A stretch of 64,000 nt of DNA from Calonectria ilicicola (GCA_020809705.1 CP085827.1:4836001-4900000), one strand, 5' to 3'. Positions 11,809 to 25,010 are shown, counted from the stretch's first letter. The notes: generated from the sequence alone by a model not told the origin. Numbers and translations are program-made.

Positions 11809-14800
11809 GATGCCAACTGTTAAGGGCCGCGGACTACACGGATGCTGTGAAATAAACCAGTCCTGGGAAGATGCTATCCGGGGATGGGTGTGCTCAAAGG
11901 GAGACAGTATAGTGGTGAAGCCTGAACACGCGAGATGAAAAAAACAAGGAAAAGATTTTTCCCCGAGTGCGGATTTTTTTGGCCGCGTCTGCTAGGTACG
12001 AAGGCCGTGGGCCCGTTTACGCAGTCGCGACTGGCGATGTTATACAACAAAGGGCTCTGAGCCGCAAGATCGCAGATACGAAGAAGACAGGCCTCAATAG
12101 TACGGTATAGTAATGGTAAGACCGGTGCCAGAAAACGTTCTCTTCCTTCTACTGTGGTGTCAGAACTCAGGAGTGCGACGACGTCACTGGATGCTGTAGC
12201 AGCTGCGAACAATGCGCGTACGATGCCGACAAGGGCAGCTGTCGTTAACACTAAGAATGCCGATAATGTACGAGATGAGGGAAAGATGGTCGCAGCCCGT
12301 GTCGTTTGGATGGGCGCGATGGCGATGGATGTTCAAGTCGTCGCTTTGGGTGACGATGGAGTGATGTGAGGAGGAAAAAGAAGAAGACGAGTCAGAGGCC
12401 CAGTGGAGTCAGTTTTGGGTCACAAGCGATGCGAAACACGCGAAATGCATTTATCCACAGTTTAGCCGTTCTTGGATTTGAGGCCAGTGAAAAGCTTGCA
12501 TGTGGGTGCCTCAGCGTGACGTGTCATGTGATTTTATCTCCCAAATAAATTGCGTGTTTGTGACTAAGCAGTTCGATGTTAAGCAGTCGGCGAGTTGATG
12601 GTGGTAAATCCACCGGCAAGAAGGCTCCAGGAGTAGCAATTGATCCCGCCCTGCATAGCCGAACTAAGCAGAATTTGAGGCGCCCCGTTATTGATCAATG
12701 GACAACACAAAACCGCTGGACCAGGATCGGACAGCGCAGGGTGGATTACACGCTTCCAACGTGGCGGCATTAAAAGTGAACTGGCCGGGGCTCAGCCTCA
12801 AGGTTTACAGTGCGATGATGCAACCGAATATTCGGCAAATTCAATCTCTAGCTACCCTGGAGCGCGCGGGCTCCAGCATCATGGGAACACGGATATAGGT
12901 AGATAGCCGACCACTTACACGAGCCTGTGCCAGAACCGAGCCCGTCGGGTGATCGGAGGCACTGTGACGGCCCTCTGACCGGGTTTGGGGGAGGGATCTG
13001 GCGCTATCTGAGTCTTTTATACGTGACTGCGTAGGGTCACCAGGAAGGAGGGGTGAGGGGTTATCCTACTTTAATCCTCCTCATGGCTCCCACAACACCA
13101 CGATAGCTGTACCACACTCATTCAAGATATTAATTAGCGCCGGGTGGAGGGGGATTCGGCGGTCCGAGCATGCGCCGCAAGCAAGAGCTCGGAGGCCGGT
13201 GGCGGCAATGGGGCACGGGAGATCCGGGCGTCCCAGGTCGGTTCGCCCTGGAGCCTTGCTTCTAAAGCATGACCTGGATGACCCTGGGTTTTCTCTCTGC
13301 CATACTGAGAAGGAAAACCTGTGCTGGAGCTAGAACGAGAACAGGCAGCCCAGATCCGAGCTACGGAGCAAGATGGGGAGCTTGGAGACCACGGGAGGGG
13401 CGCTAATCCCACGTTAGCAGGAGCCCATCTGACGTCAAGGATACCTGGAGAGCCAACATGTGGCCGAGGACTCCCGAGCAAACGCGCACACACCAAGCAC
13501 CTCCACTAATCGGTAACATTTGTAACCAAAACAGGTGCTGTGCAGTGGATTCCAGCGCAAACACGCTGTGCGAGAGCTTGTTGGGGGCTTGTCGGGGATG
13601 GTGATCCGGGTTAAGGGGCTGGCGCGTCCGTTGCTGTGGACAGGCGGCGCCAAATATCAGCAACCTGGGGGGGATGGCATGCGGTCTGGTTGAGGCCATG
13701 CCCGCTGCATATGCGTGGACAGGATATATAAATACCCTCAGTAGGGCAAGTACCGCAGCTGGCATAGCAACTCATGCCGCGCTGCAGCTCATTAGCGCTG
13801 GGCAAAGACAACTGGGATGTGGCGTAGCCGTGTAACACCCGAAGCTGGTCCCAGCAACGGCATGGTGGAGGAGACGACGAATGTGGGATTGGGGGAACAG
13901 GGAGATATGGATGTTACTTCCATGCTCCACGCCCATTTCCGTGAATCACGACGGAAGCAACATCTGCTTTCCGAGCTGGCCGCCTCGTGTACTGCGGTGT
14001 ACATTCAGCGGCGGTGTTGTTGGTGGTGCTGCTGACCTCGCAAAACATCCACTGGTCCATCCAACCATGGCTCACTCACATGCTCCCTCTTGACCGTCGG
14101 TACACATCGCGGTACTGTCTGTCTCGCCCACTCCCGCACTATACATGGCTAGAGCCAGCATTGCCCAACCCAATTGGTGCTCAATGGCTGCCCCAGCGGC
14201 GCGAACACCTCCTCCACTGGCTGCAAGCCCTCCTTCAGACTTTTGACTTTGCCTCTCTGTGTGCTCTGCGCTTTGCGCTCTGCAGCCCTGGTCCCAGGAG
14301 GCTAAGAACCCCAGATGCAACGTCAAAAAGCCAGCTGTTGGGCGGGATCGAGTGCAGACGCGACATAGGCAGTCCTGCAAGAGGTACCATGACTACATGA
14401 AGGGAACCTCGAATTGGAGGAAGCATGGCCGGGGGTCGCGAAGGGAACCCTGTTCACATGGGGGAGTGATGTATCATGGGAATTTTTTTTTGGGCCCGTA
14501 GTTTTTGGGGGTGGTACCCAATACAGCGGGCAAAAAGAATACTCCGCGCACTCATGCAGTTTTGCAAACAGTGAGCGGAAGTGCAATCTGTCCCATACAG
14601 CCACTACCAGCTTGCTCAGCTCCTTGGAGACGCCAATTCGTTCGATACGGTGACCCCTCCATGGACGGATGGAGCTGTGCCCCTCCAGAAATGCCAGCCC
14701 AACACCTCAATCTGTCCCCTCGAACATGTACATATGTAGAGGCGCCCCGGACGGCTTCCCCCAGGCCATTCACAGCCCCTGCAGAACCCTAGACGGTGGA

Positions 14801-15184
14801 AGGATGGCAGACAGAAAAAAAAAAAAACCCTCCCGTGTTGATGCGCCCCGTGCAGCGGGACAGATGTACAGTGCTGTACCTTCTGGAGCTTCGCTGCTAA
14901 TGGCCTCCCCAAGGCCCCACTGCAGCCAGGTCCCACACCCCCCCGTTGCCTCCGACCCCGTCCCCGTCCCCGAGGTCTAAGGTCAAGAAAAAGGTCTGTC
15001 TAAGGCGCAAAGATCCACGGTCCATGGTCCAGGCGAGACAGCCGGCCGCCTATTTCTCTCCTACCTGCGCCTTTTAACTTGTACTCTTCTTCCTTTACTT
15101 CCTCCCATCTCCTTCGGCTATTTGCCATTCTGTCCATTCGTCCTCCTGCACCGTCTCGTCCTTGCTCCACCATCTCTGTTCATC
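11809..15184. other. 3.4 kb divergent intergenic region between seb1 and citrate synthase
   Basis: Both flanking genes are transcribed away from this region, so it contains two promoters. It is GC-rich, with an A run at 14815-14826 and a CT-rich leader directly before the citrate synthase ATG (about 15060-15180). The ORFs present have no domain features, and the ones on opposite strands mirror each other, as expected in non-coding GC-rich DNA. No tRNA or 5S gene was seen. Confidence 0.5.
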
Positions 15185-17004
15185 ATGGCCTCTGTCCGTC
15201 TCAGCAACGCTGCCCTGCGGGCCACCCTCCGCTCCTCGCCCGTCAACGGCTCTGTTTACAACGCCGTCCGATGCTACTCGGCCAAGACCCAGGTATGTCA
15301 TGGCAACCAATGCCTCGGTTATCCAACAATTGCTAACGAGACCTTCGACATAGACCCTCAAGGAGCGATTCGCCGAGCTCCTGCCCGAGAAGATTGAGCA
15401 GATCAAGGCTCTCCGCAAGTCAGTCTCACCCTCAGCCATGCTGCCTCCTAGATGGCATTGCCTCGACCGCCCGCAGCCACGTCGCGCGCATCGGCCATTG
15501 GCAATTGACATTTAATTGCGCTCAAGACATGTATACTGACATTCAATGGCAGGGAGCACGGTTCCAAGGTCATTGACAAGGTCACTCTCGACCAGGTCTA
15601 TGGCGGTGCCCGTGGCATCAAGTGCCTTGTCTGGGAGGGTTCCGTCCTCGACTCTGAGGAGGGTATCCGATTCCGTGGCAAGACCATCCCCGAGTGCCAG
15701 GAGCTTCTCCCCAAGGCCCCCGGTGGCAAGGAGCCTCTTCCTGAGGGTAAGTTTTGACATTGATCTCTGAAGCTTATGTGTACCCCGCGCATGGAACGTG
15801 CGCGCGCACACAGCGCACACTTCCAGCAAGCTGTACATGAAGGCGGATTATATCATGAATTACACCCAAAAAAAAAGGCGTCAACAAACTAACTGGATGA
15901 TTCAGGTCTCTTCTGGCTTCTCCTGACCGGTGAGGTTCCCACTGAGCAGCAGGTCCGCGATCTCTCCGCCGAGTGGGCTGCCCGATCCGACATCCCCAAG
16001 TTCGTCGAGGAGCTCATCGACCACTGCCCCAACGACCTCCACCCCATGGCTCAGTTCTCCCTGGCCGTGACTGCCCTCGAGCACACCTCCAGCTTCGCCA
16101 AGGCCTACGCCAAGGGTGTCAACAAGAAGGAATACTGGGGTTACACCTTTGAGGACTCCATGGACCTCATTGCCAAGCTCCCTAACGTCGCTGCCCGCAT
16201 CTACCAGAACGTCTTCAAGGGCGGCAAGGTTGCCCCCGTCCAGAAGGACAAGGATTACTCCTTCAACTTTGCCAACCAGCTTGGCTTTGGCAACAACGCC
16301 GACTTCATTGAGCTTATGCGTCTCTACCTGACCATCCACACCGACCACGAGGGTGGTAACGTCAGCGCCCACACCACCCACCTTGTCGGCAGTGCCCTCA
16401 GCTCCCCCTACCTCTCTGTTGCCGCCGGTCTCAACGGTCTTGCCGGTCCCCTCCACGGTCTTGCCAACCAGGAGGTGCTCAACTGGCTCACTGAGATGAA
16501 GAAGGACGTCGGCAACGACCTCAGCGACGAGTCCATCAAGAACTACCTCTGGAAGACTCTCAACGCTGGCCGTGTCGTTCCCGGTTACGGCCACGCCGTC
16601 CTCCGCAAGACTGACCCCCGTTACACCGCCCAGCGTGTCTTCGCTCAGGGTACGTATACCTGATTTTACTAACGTTGTAATTAATTGATGCTAACAACTG
16701 CACAGCTAAGATGCCCAACGACCCCATGTTCCAGCTTGTCAGCCAGGTCTACAAGATTGCCCCTGGTGTCCTGACTGAGCACGGCAAGACCAAGAACCCC
16801 TACCCCAACGTCGACGCCCACTCCGGTGTCCTCCTCCAGTACTACGGTCTTACTGAGGCCAGCTACTACACCGTCCTCTTCGGTGTCTCCCGCGCCATCG
16901 GTGTCCTTCCCCAGCTCATCATCGACCGTGCCCTTGGTGCCCCCATTGAGCGCCCCAAGTCCTTCTCCACCGAGAAGTGGATCGAGATCACCAAGAAGCT
17001 GTAA
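15185..17004 (+). CDS. cit1: Mitochondrial citrate synthase
   Basis: Five exons (15185-15292, 15354-15418, 15553-15746, 15906-16649, 16706-17004) give a 469-residue protein, the usual fungal length. The enzyme condenses acetyl-CoA and oxaloacetate into citrate, the entry step of the TCA cycle in the mitochondrial matrix. The N-terminus ([20 protein letters not shown] and '[11 protein letters not shown]') is Ser/Arg/Ala-rich without acids, a mitochondrial presequence. The catalytic residues are all present at family spacing: His306 in '[10 protein letters not shown]', His352 in '[16 protein letters not shown]' and Asp407 in '[15 protein letters not shown]'. There is no C-terminal peroxisomal signal (ends ITKKL), so it is not a peroxisomal isoform. 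The family also contains 2-methylcitrate synthases, but the sequence reads as the housekeeping enzyme. The Yhm2 carrier lies 2.4 kb downstream on the same strand. Confidence 0.95.
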
Positions 17005-19401
17005 ATTCGGCAACAGCTTAACGGGGGAGTGTGTGGAGGAATAGGGAATTAAAAATGCGACATGGATTGAGAGAGACAGGAACGAGGACAGCGAGTTGTT
17101 CAATACGAGGAGGTCAGCCTTGGGAGTGTGGGCATCAAGGACGTGCCGGCCCCCACGGCGCTTGTACAATACAACGAGACAGTTTTCGTTTAGTAATGAG
17201 CTACAGCAGGTAATTCGCAAATAGCGGACCTGAATGAAATCTTTTTACAGCCTAGACAATTGTGGCTTTTCTGCTTGCATATGCGGCGGCTGACGGTGTG
17301 AGTGTTGAATGTGATGGAATAGCAAAAACAAAACCAAAAGCAAAAGAGAGAGAGAGAGAGACATGCGCCATGCCGGTGACGATGTTTGATCCAAATTTGG
17401 AGCACATACCTGTCAATTGTCGACAAGGCTGAAGAAAATTGTTGACGTCCATGTCGCATTGAGATGGCGGGTTGCGTCAGGGCGGATCAGAGATCAGGGG
17501 TTGCGTTGACCCCAAAGAAAAATGTGTTATGGTAAAACCAAGGCGAAAGAAGTTCACCTTTCCCAGGGTCAGCCACAAATCCAGATTTGACGGTGACAAG
17601 TCTGAATCAATAGTCTTCAGAGGGGCCACCAGGGGGTGTTTGGAATTCCAGGGGGGCGGATACGTAGTTAAGTACCCAACAAGTTTTTTTTTTTTTCTCC
17701 TTGGGACGAGAAACAAACACAATCAAGTGCCGGCCTAGCAAGGCTGTTGAGCCTGTGAGAAAAAACGAGGGAGGACAGGGCCACCGCATTTAATTTGCCA
17801 ACCGGGCGCCACATGGGGCCCGTATTGGACCGTGAGTGGTTGGGACTGGGTCGTGGGGGATGATGAGCCCAGGTAACACGTCTCTTTTTTCGTGCGTGTG
17901 TGTTATTTTTAATTTTTTTCGTACCTATAGAGGTGAGGCGGGATGCAATACGCCATGAATCGCGCGGGCAATGGCTGCGTCTCAATTTTCTAGACGGTGC
18001 GGTGTAAGGACTTGCATGTCCGGCATTGCCGTTCTGTTGTGGCGGATTTAGACACAGAGTGACAACGACAGGGGTGGATCCCCGATTTGTTGTGTGGTTG
18101 GCTGTCATGGCTTTCGTTGACCGACTGGGCCTTGTTTTTTTGGGGCGTGGTCTGGCACAGCACAGCGAAGAGACGGGAGCTAGAGAGGTACCTTGGCTCG
18201 GGGAGGGGAGCTGCGTGGATGTCATAGCTCCGCTCCACTTGTGCTCAACCAGGCTCTTTGAAGCTTGGCTTGGCTTCCGCAGGCCAACTTGCAGCAGCCA
18301 GCATCGGGTGTGCTGTCGCAAGTCGCAACAGTTTTGCTGCTCGCCCCAACTTGACCCGAGGGTCTGTCTGTGTCTTGGGCCGCACACTGAGCTGCACTGC
18401 ACTGCGCTGCGTACCACTACCGCTGCCACTGTCTATGTACGCTACGGGCGCTCTTCCGTGAAGCTCCGCTCTCGGCCGTGGCACCACCACCCCAGATTTC
18501 ACATGGGAGACGATAACGCCTATCTGCTTGCTGGACACCACCTGTACCTCGCTTTGCTCTCGGCTTCCCATGGCACAGGGCTCAAGACACCGAGGCGCAG
18601 CTGGTGCGTTGATTCGATAGAGATGCCGTTGCTTGTTTCTTTGGTGAGCGTTAAATAACCAGCCCGTCATCCTCACTCGTAAATTCCCCGGTCTTCTCTT
18701 TTCTTCTGTGCATTTTCAGCTATATTACCACCACCTGTAAGTTTGATCCCCGTCTTACATCCAAAACCCGCCGCCCCTTATCCAATACGTGCACGTCTGC
18801 CATCGTACTGTACCATACTGTTCTGTCGGATCTTTTGCCTGCCCCCCCAAGCCACACATTCCCGCACACCCCCGGTCTGAGAACTGCCCCCCCGGTGTCC
18901 CCCTGAGCGTCTGCCGTGAGCCAAATTACAAAGCCTCTTGAGAACGTTGGACAAGGCCCCTCTAAAGCAAAACAAGCCGAGCTTAGAGACGGCGCTCCAC
19001 GTCGAAGGGAAAAACCACGTGCCAAAGCCGGACCTTGCCCAGTGGCAGCTCAAGAAGAAAATTGACCGGACTGCTCCTCGAAACGGGTTGCTCCCGATAG
19101 AGACATTACGAGAAAAAAAACCGCTTGTCGGCTTTCCCTCCGCCAGTAAAGCTAACTGCTTGATACCAATAGCCCTTCTCGCATCGGATCTGACTCAGCA
19201 GAAAAAGGCGCCGTGTCCTCCCCCACGCTTTTCTGCTTAAAACCGCTCCAGCAACCTTGGCCTGTCTAATTAGTTGACACCCACCTGCGTTCCGCCCACC
19301 TCCTCCTCACCTCCTCCCTTTTTTACTCCTACATACACATCTGCGAAGAAGCACCCTCTTCCCTTGGTCAGGGCCCCGTCAATCAACAACACCCCAAAGT
19401 C
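17005..19401. other. Intergenic between citrate synthase and yhm2
   Basis: This holds the 3' flank of citrate synthase and a long promoter and leader region for yhm2. It contains a GA microsatellite at 17345-17361 and T runs near 17685 and 17910. The last 200 bases before the yhm2 ATG are strongly CT-rich. No additional gene was recognised. Confidence 0.5.
17345..17361. repeat. (AG)n microsatellite
   Basis: An uninterrupted alternating AG run of about 17 bases in the 3' flank of citrate synthase. It is a simple repeat with no evident function. Confidence 0.8.
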
Positions 19402-20535
19402 ATGGCTGTTACCACTGCTGCTGCCGCCCCCGCCGGGGGCAAGACGCTCGAGAAGAAGCCCGTCAAGTTCTCCAACTTGCTTCTGGGTGCCGGATTGAAC
19501 CTGTTTGAGGTGACCACTCTCGGTCAGCCTCTCGAGGTCGTCAAGACCACCATGGCTGCTAACCGTGGTGACGGTTTCACCACAGCTTTGGGCCGTGTTT
19601 GGTCCCGAGGTGGTGCTCTGGGTTGTAAGTAGCAATAATTTGGTCCCATATCACATGTCGCAACCAGCAAGCTTCTTCACCTCCAATTGAACCAGGTAGC
19701 TAACCATCCTCTCTCGCACAGTCTACCAAGGTCTCATCCCCTGGGCCTGGATCGAAGCCTCCACTAAGGGTGCCGTCCTCCTCTTCGTCGCTTCCGAGGC
19801 CGAATTCTACGCTCGCAGCTATGGCGCCAGTGAGTTTGGCGGTGGTATCATTGGTGGTATCACCGGTGGTGTCGCTCAGGCCTACGCCACCATGGGTTTC
19901 TGCACCTGCATGAAGACGGTCGAGATCACCCAGCACAAGCTGGCCGCTTCTGGTGTCAAGCCCCCCTCCACCTTCCAGACCTTTGCCAACATCTACCAGA
20001 AGGAGGGTATCCGTGGCATTAACAAGGGTGTCAACGCTGTCGCCATCCGACAGATGACCAACTGGGGTAGCCGTTTCGGTCTGAGCCGTCTCGCTGAGGG
20101 CTGGATCCGCTCTGCTACTGGCAAGAAGGACAGCGAGAAGCTCTCTCCCTTCGAGAAGATCATCTCTAGCACCATTGGTGGTGGTCTCAGTGCCTGGAAC
20201 CAGCCCATTGAGGTCATCCGTGTTGAGATGCAGAGCAAGAAGGAGGATCCCAACCGTCCCAAGAAGATGACGGTTGGTAACACTTTCAAGTACATTTACG
20301 AGACTAATGGCGTCCGCGGTCTCTACCGTGGCGTCGCTCCTCGTATTGGTTTGGGCATTTGGCAGACGGTTTGCATGGTTGCATTCGGTGACATGTGAGT
20401 TTCTTCCTTCTCTCCGCGGTTTGAATTGCAAACCCTGTAATTTTGGAATACTTTTGCTAACCAACGATTTCACTCTATAGGGCCAAGGCTTACGTTGAGA
20501 AGGTGACTGGCGATTCTGTCACTGCTAAGCATTAG
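19402..20535 (+). CDS. yhm2: Mitochondrial citrate/oxoglutarate carrier (Yhm2 type)
   Basis: Three exons (19402-19624, 19722-20394, 20481-20535) give 316 residues, normal for the mitochondrial carrier family. Yhm2 exchanges citrate for oxoglutarate across the inner membrane, part of a citrate-oxoglutarate NADPH shuttle, and in yeast it was also found associated with mtDNA. The three carrier repeats are visible. Repeat 1 has '[17 protein letters not shown]' (PXEXXK motif). Repeat 2 is degenerate around '[18 protein letters not shown]', a hallmark of Yhm2. Repeat 3 has '[18 protein letters not shown]' (PXEXXR). '[17 protein letters not shown]' and '[10 protein letters not shown]' are the Gly-rich odd helices. 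Introns are 97 and 86 nt with canonical ends. Its position 2.4 kb behind citrate synthase on the same strand matches a shared substrate. Confidence 0.93.
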
Positions 20536-21817
20536 ATGGCGTTTTATGGGAAGCGGCGCATGGGAAAAGAATAATCGCTCAATTTACCGGGTCACCCTCA
20601 CCCCCGGATTGCGTGTTTACGTTTCTTGAACTATATGGCTTTATTTTTCTCTGATGGGGTCTACCGCGACCCCCGTGGATAGACATCATCTAATCAGGGA
20701 GGGAGACGCTCGCCGCGTTGTGTATGTGTTTTTTAATCATTACACTTGATATTATTGTAGACATGGTCCCGGGGCCTATGAATGGGAAACGGGGTTATAC
20801 GAAATAGACGGAAACATGTTGTCTTGTCAAAGCTTGAGTGTCCTTCTCTTGGTGATTGTTTTGCCTTGGTTAACCATCGTGCCATGACTTTTGTGTTTTT
20901 CTTTTTCTTTTTTCTTTTCCTCTAGCACTTCGCTTCCGTTGCGTCATCTATCGGCTCGAAACCATCGTCGTCAAACTTCAAAACCTCGCTAGCTAGGCCC
21001 CCGATCCCTCCCAAGCTCCATCCAAGCTTTTGGTCGGGTCCATCCGCGCCTCGGTTGGGCCCGTTCGAACGGACCACGACCAGTTGCTTCCCCCCCGCAC
21101 ATGCTTGTCCGGTAGGTTAAGCAGCAACAGCAGCAAGCCCCTCCTCCACAATCAGGCACTGGGCCCCTTCGGAGCAAAGAGAGATCCAATCGCCGAGCCT
21201 GCGCCTCCCCGTTTCCCCCTTTCGCCCATTCCTCCGAGTCTTGTTCCGAGCGACGATGCCTCGGATGTTAGTTTTTGTTCTTTTTTTTTTTCTTTGTTCT
21301 TGCTTTTCACATTGAAGACCCTCGGTCATTTTGCGTCGGAAAGGCCCGATCGGGTCTGGGACGGGTAGGAGAAGCCAATTGGCTTGCTTCTTGGCATGGT
21401 GCGTGATCTACCCTATACTTTTTTGCAGGTTGGCATAGAAATCCAACCCGCCGCTACATATTGAAGTGTAGGTTTGGGGGAAGGGTTTTACATGCGCGCT
21501 TAGGTTCACTGCGAGATATTCGTGTTCGTGTCTCCTGCATTTCCCCAACCGTGTCCCGTTACATTTACTCCTTGTGCTTGTGCTGCAGTGCATGTATTTG
21601 GGGTTGGAATACTACGTCCCGTCACGGCAGGTCCCCAACTTTGGGGGGTTTACGACAAGGGGACGACACCACGAGGGCCAGGGCCACATGTACATATCGA
21701 CTGATTTTATTTCATATTTCCCCGCGTTAATTATCACACGCATTTCCCCAGAAAACCTACACTATACGTATCCTACAACCCATGTCATGTACAGTACCTT
21801 GAGGTACATACGGGAAT
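20536..21817. other. Convergent intergenic region
   Basis: The 3' flanks of yhm2 (plus) and the WD40 gene (minus) meet here. The stretch includes T-rich tracts at 20900-20920 and 21280-21292. Open frames here have no family features. It is longer than needed for two terminators, but I see nothing further. Confidence 0.5.
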
Positions 21818-24800
21818 TTATTCATAGCCGCCAGGTCGCTCGTCTGGCATCTCCTCATAGTCAAACACCCAATCGTCGTCTATGGAGAGCACCGCCCCCT
21901 CCCTGACAAGTTCGTCCATCTCCCATTCTGACAATTGAGATGTGTCAAAGTCCTTTGCCATGTTTGCGCGGTGCATGGCGTTCATACGCTGGTCCTGTGG
22001 GTCGAGAAGTTTGAGCCGGCGCATGGAGCGATACTGAGTGCCGCGACTAGCAGCCTTGCTCGCTTGCTGATCACGTTCGACACAGGCCAAGAGTGGAAGA
22101 GCCGGGTCTTCGTTCAGGTGGGCTTCCCGGCGGAAGAGCCCCGAAGTCGAGTACTGTGGGCCTTGGACGGCTCCAACCACGGGGTTTCCGGTCAGAGTCA
22201 ACTTATTCGTCTTTAGATATGTCCGGCGCGAGTAGTCGGCGATGTCGGAATCCGAGGCGTCCTCGTCGTCGTTATACTCTTCGTCTTCCGATCCGATATC
22301 TGGTGGGGCAGGCTCAGCATGCGGAATCAATGGGCGAGGCCGTCGAACACGACGGGTCGATCCGGGCAGCGTTGTAAAGTGCGTCTCGTGCTCATCTCTT
22401 TGATCCGTTGACAGAATAAAGACCCGACCCGTGGCATCACCAATAGCGAGCTTTGTTTTGTCTGGAGCAAAAGCCCCAAAGGAGATGGGCCCTGGTGCTT
22501 CAAACACTTTGCGTACGAATGGCTCGCCTTGGTTGCGAACATTCCACACTTTGATCACGCCATCGCTTGAACCCGTGTACAGTCGATCTAGTGATGACCC
22601 CCAGGCTGTAAATTTGACACCGGTGTCTTCCCTCTCGCGATCTCCATGGCACTCGTCTACTGGGTCGCCGTGTTCCAGCGTATGAATGGGCTTGTCACCC
22701 TGCGCTGTGTCCCAGACGTATACTTTGCCATCAGTGCAACTTGCTGTGACATACGCGTGGATGACCGAGTTGGGTGTAATGGTTAACTCATTGATATCGG
22801 ACGCCTCACAATCCAGAGTCTGGAATTCTCCATATGCACCATCTACACGTTCCCGGTCCACTTGAAAAATGTGGACTTGGGTTCGGACGCCGTGATCTAT
22901 TGTGTTACTGCATGGTGTTGTTGCAGCAATGAATCGTGCCAGTTTGGGATGCCACATCACCTCAAAAACGTTGGCCATCGAGGCCGCCATAATGGGCACA
23001 CGCTGCCCTAGAGCGGCGTTCCAGAGGGTGATTTCTCCCGACTTTATCTTGTCCTCGGGGATGTCGTGGTCTTCACCAGTCCTGCTGCGGGGTGAATATC
23101 CAACCAGAAGCAGGTGACGAGTTGCTTCATCCAGCCCCCATTGCATAGTCGCAGGAAAGTAGGCCCATTTTTCTGAGCCATCGGCGTCAGTTCGTAAACA
23201 TGAAAAGCTTTGGTAGGTGCTCTCGGCGATGTTATCTCGGTTGATGGTGTATATTCGTACTGCTTCACTGGTCGAATCCGCCGCTGTCGCAACACGCCCT
23301 GATCCATCTCGTGCTACAGTGACAAAATTTACATTGCCGTCGTGTTTCCAAGTTGCTAAGCATTCCATGCATCGTCCCTCATGATCGACTTTCCAGACTT
23401 TGACAGTCTTATCGAAGCTGGAAGTAAAGGCCAAGTCATGATTGGGATCATAGTCGGACGAGACCACAGATGAATAAAGCCAAGGGTCTTGGCTGCGACG
23501 CATGGCTTCTGTTGAGTTTTCTCCTTTTTGCACCAAGGGCCTAGGGATTCTGTGATGAGGAAATGACCGTAGGGTACCGTGTGAGGTCGAGCAAAGAAGC
23601 AAGTTTCCTGGTTTATTATATTGTTGGTTGTGAGAATCCGAGTGCGCGGTCGTTCCGCATATTAAGCCGGAATTCGAGACCCAAGAACCTGCAGTAATAT
23701 CTCCAGCACAATTGGTATACTCGGCCACGACTTGAAATTCATCTTCCCGGGCTTTCTTAAATTCATTTTGAAAATTGGCCAGGCTTCTCATTCGTCCAAA
23801 ACCCTTGTTCCCTTCAAACTCTCGGGCCAAAAGCAACGATGTAACACGGCTGGAGCGTATTGACTTCCCTCGTTGGTCATCAATGTCGTGGCTGACTGAA
23901 AGCATGCACGAATCGGTAAATGGTGTGATCGTGTTGGCCTGCAAGTCGTCGCAAAAGTTGCTTATGTCCTCCTGAGTCCGCCCCGGAAGTGCATCCCCTA
24001 TTGAGACAGGAACGTTATATATTCGACATCGCTGGGAAAGAGCCTCTATTGTGGCGGGTATTTTATGGCTCTCGTATGCGGAAAGAATCTTGGCAATCGT
24101 ATCGAATTCTTTTTTTGTAAAGTCGACATGGTAAATCGTGGGTTGGGAGGTAACACTGCGTGATGCTCGAATTAAATGTGTGGCACCCTTGGCAATAGCT
24201 TCGCGGTCTGCGGCCGATCGATATGGACGTTCATTATGTTGGAAAAATTTGGTTGTTGATTTTGGTTTTTTGCGTTCTGTTCGGAGTCGGTATGGCAGCC
24301 GTCCGCAGCTGGGGAGCGAAGGGTCACGCGAGTGCCCATTGTTTGCTCTCTCCGATGTCGCGATTGCACCAATAATTGGCTCGGAGTTGGGAACAAAGGG
24401 CCTTGAATCCTCTGATCTCTGCACAGATATTGGTTTAAGGAATTGTGGTTTGATTAAGGATGACGAAAAGTCCAACGGGTGTCGATATTCCTACCAAAAG
24501 TTAGTATCTTGGTCGTGTGATGCCCTTTGGTCCAGCCTACCTCCAAGCTCGCGAGCCTGTTGACCTCGTCGCGGGCACTAACTGCAATTATATCCTCGTC
24601 CTGCGGGGTCAAATACCCTTTTGTTTCGTCCAATCGTGTTCGGAACCTTGGGCTATTGGCAAGAGTCGCGACAGCCTAGCAGGCGCAATGTCAGTCCTGG
24701 CAGAGTGTGTGTTGTTCAAGCTTCGCACCTGAATCGCAATATCGTTGACTCGGTAAATCGCTGGAGGCAATGTTTTGACTACCTCGCTGACATGCGGTAG

Positions 24801-25010
24801 CACTTGGTCCTGGATGCATTCTTTAAGGTTGCGTCGACGCGTGACGCCATCAACGCGCCTCCGCTTGGGCGGAGGCTCCTTGTGCGAAATATCGAGGATC
24901 TGAAGGGGTGCTGGCGGATATACAAAGGCGGAAGGCTTCGGCGGTGGAGGCGAATCCCCAGCAAGGTCAATGAACGGCCTGGTTGTAGTCGCGGTGAGTC
25001 CCACGCTCAT
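21818..25010 (-). CDS. WD40-repeat protein, probably nuclear, function unknown
   Basis: Three exons (25010-24729, 24675-24541, 24490-21818) yield 1029 residues; both short introns keep phase 0. The N-terminal 90 residues are Pro-rich with a basic cluster 'PPPKRRRVDGVTRRR' that reads as a nuclear localisation signal. The middle is a helical/charged region ('KSTTKFFQHNERPYRSAADR', 'IYHVDFTKKEFDTIAKIL'). A WD40 propeller follows. Recognisable blades end in 'TSSFDKTVKVWKVDH', 'GEITLWNAALG', 'TASCTDGKVYVWDTAQGD' and 'YTGSSDGVIKVWNVRN', with 'IGDATGRVFILSTD' as a last degenerate blade. An acidic linker (GSEDEEYNDDEDASDSDIAD) and a C-terminal helical tail ending 'WVFDYEEMPDERPGGYE' complete it. Large nuclear WD40 proteins of this type include CUL4-DDB1 adaptors such as Raf1/DIM-9, but I see no decisive motif and leave it unnamed. 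Confidence 0.82.

Noticed and set aside
12154..12906. Several overlapping plus-strand frames upstream of seb1
   Set aside because: They mirror frames on the other strand in GC-rich promoter DNA and carry no motif.
13987..14400. 137-residue plus-strand frame in the citrate synthase upstream region
   Set aside because: Low-complexity His/Leu/Arg-rich content, no conserved motif, opposite-strand shadow frames present.
15902..16594. 230-residue minus-strand frame inside citrate synthase
   Set aside because: Antisense shadow of a highly expressed, codon-biased gene; repetitive Val/Gly/Leu content.
19700..20473. 257-residue minus-strand frame inside yhm2
   Set aside because: Antisense shadow of the carrier gene with no own features.
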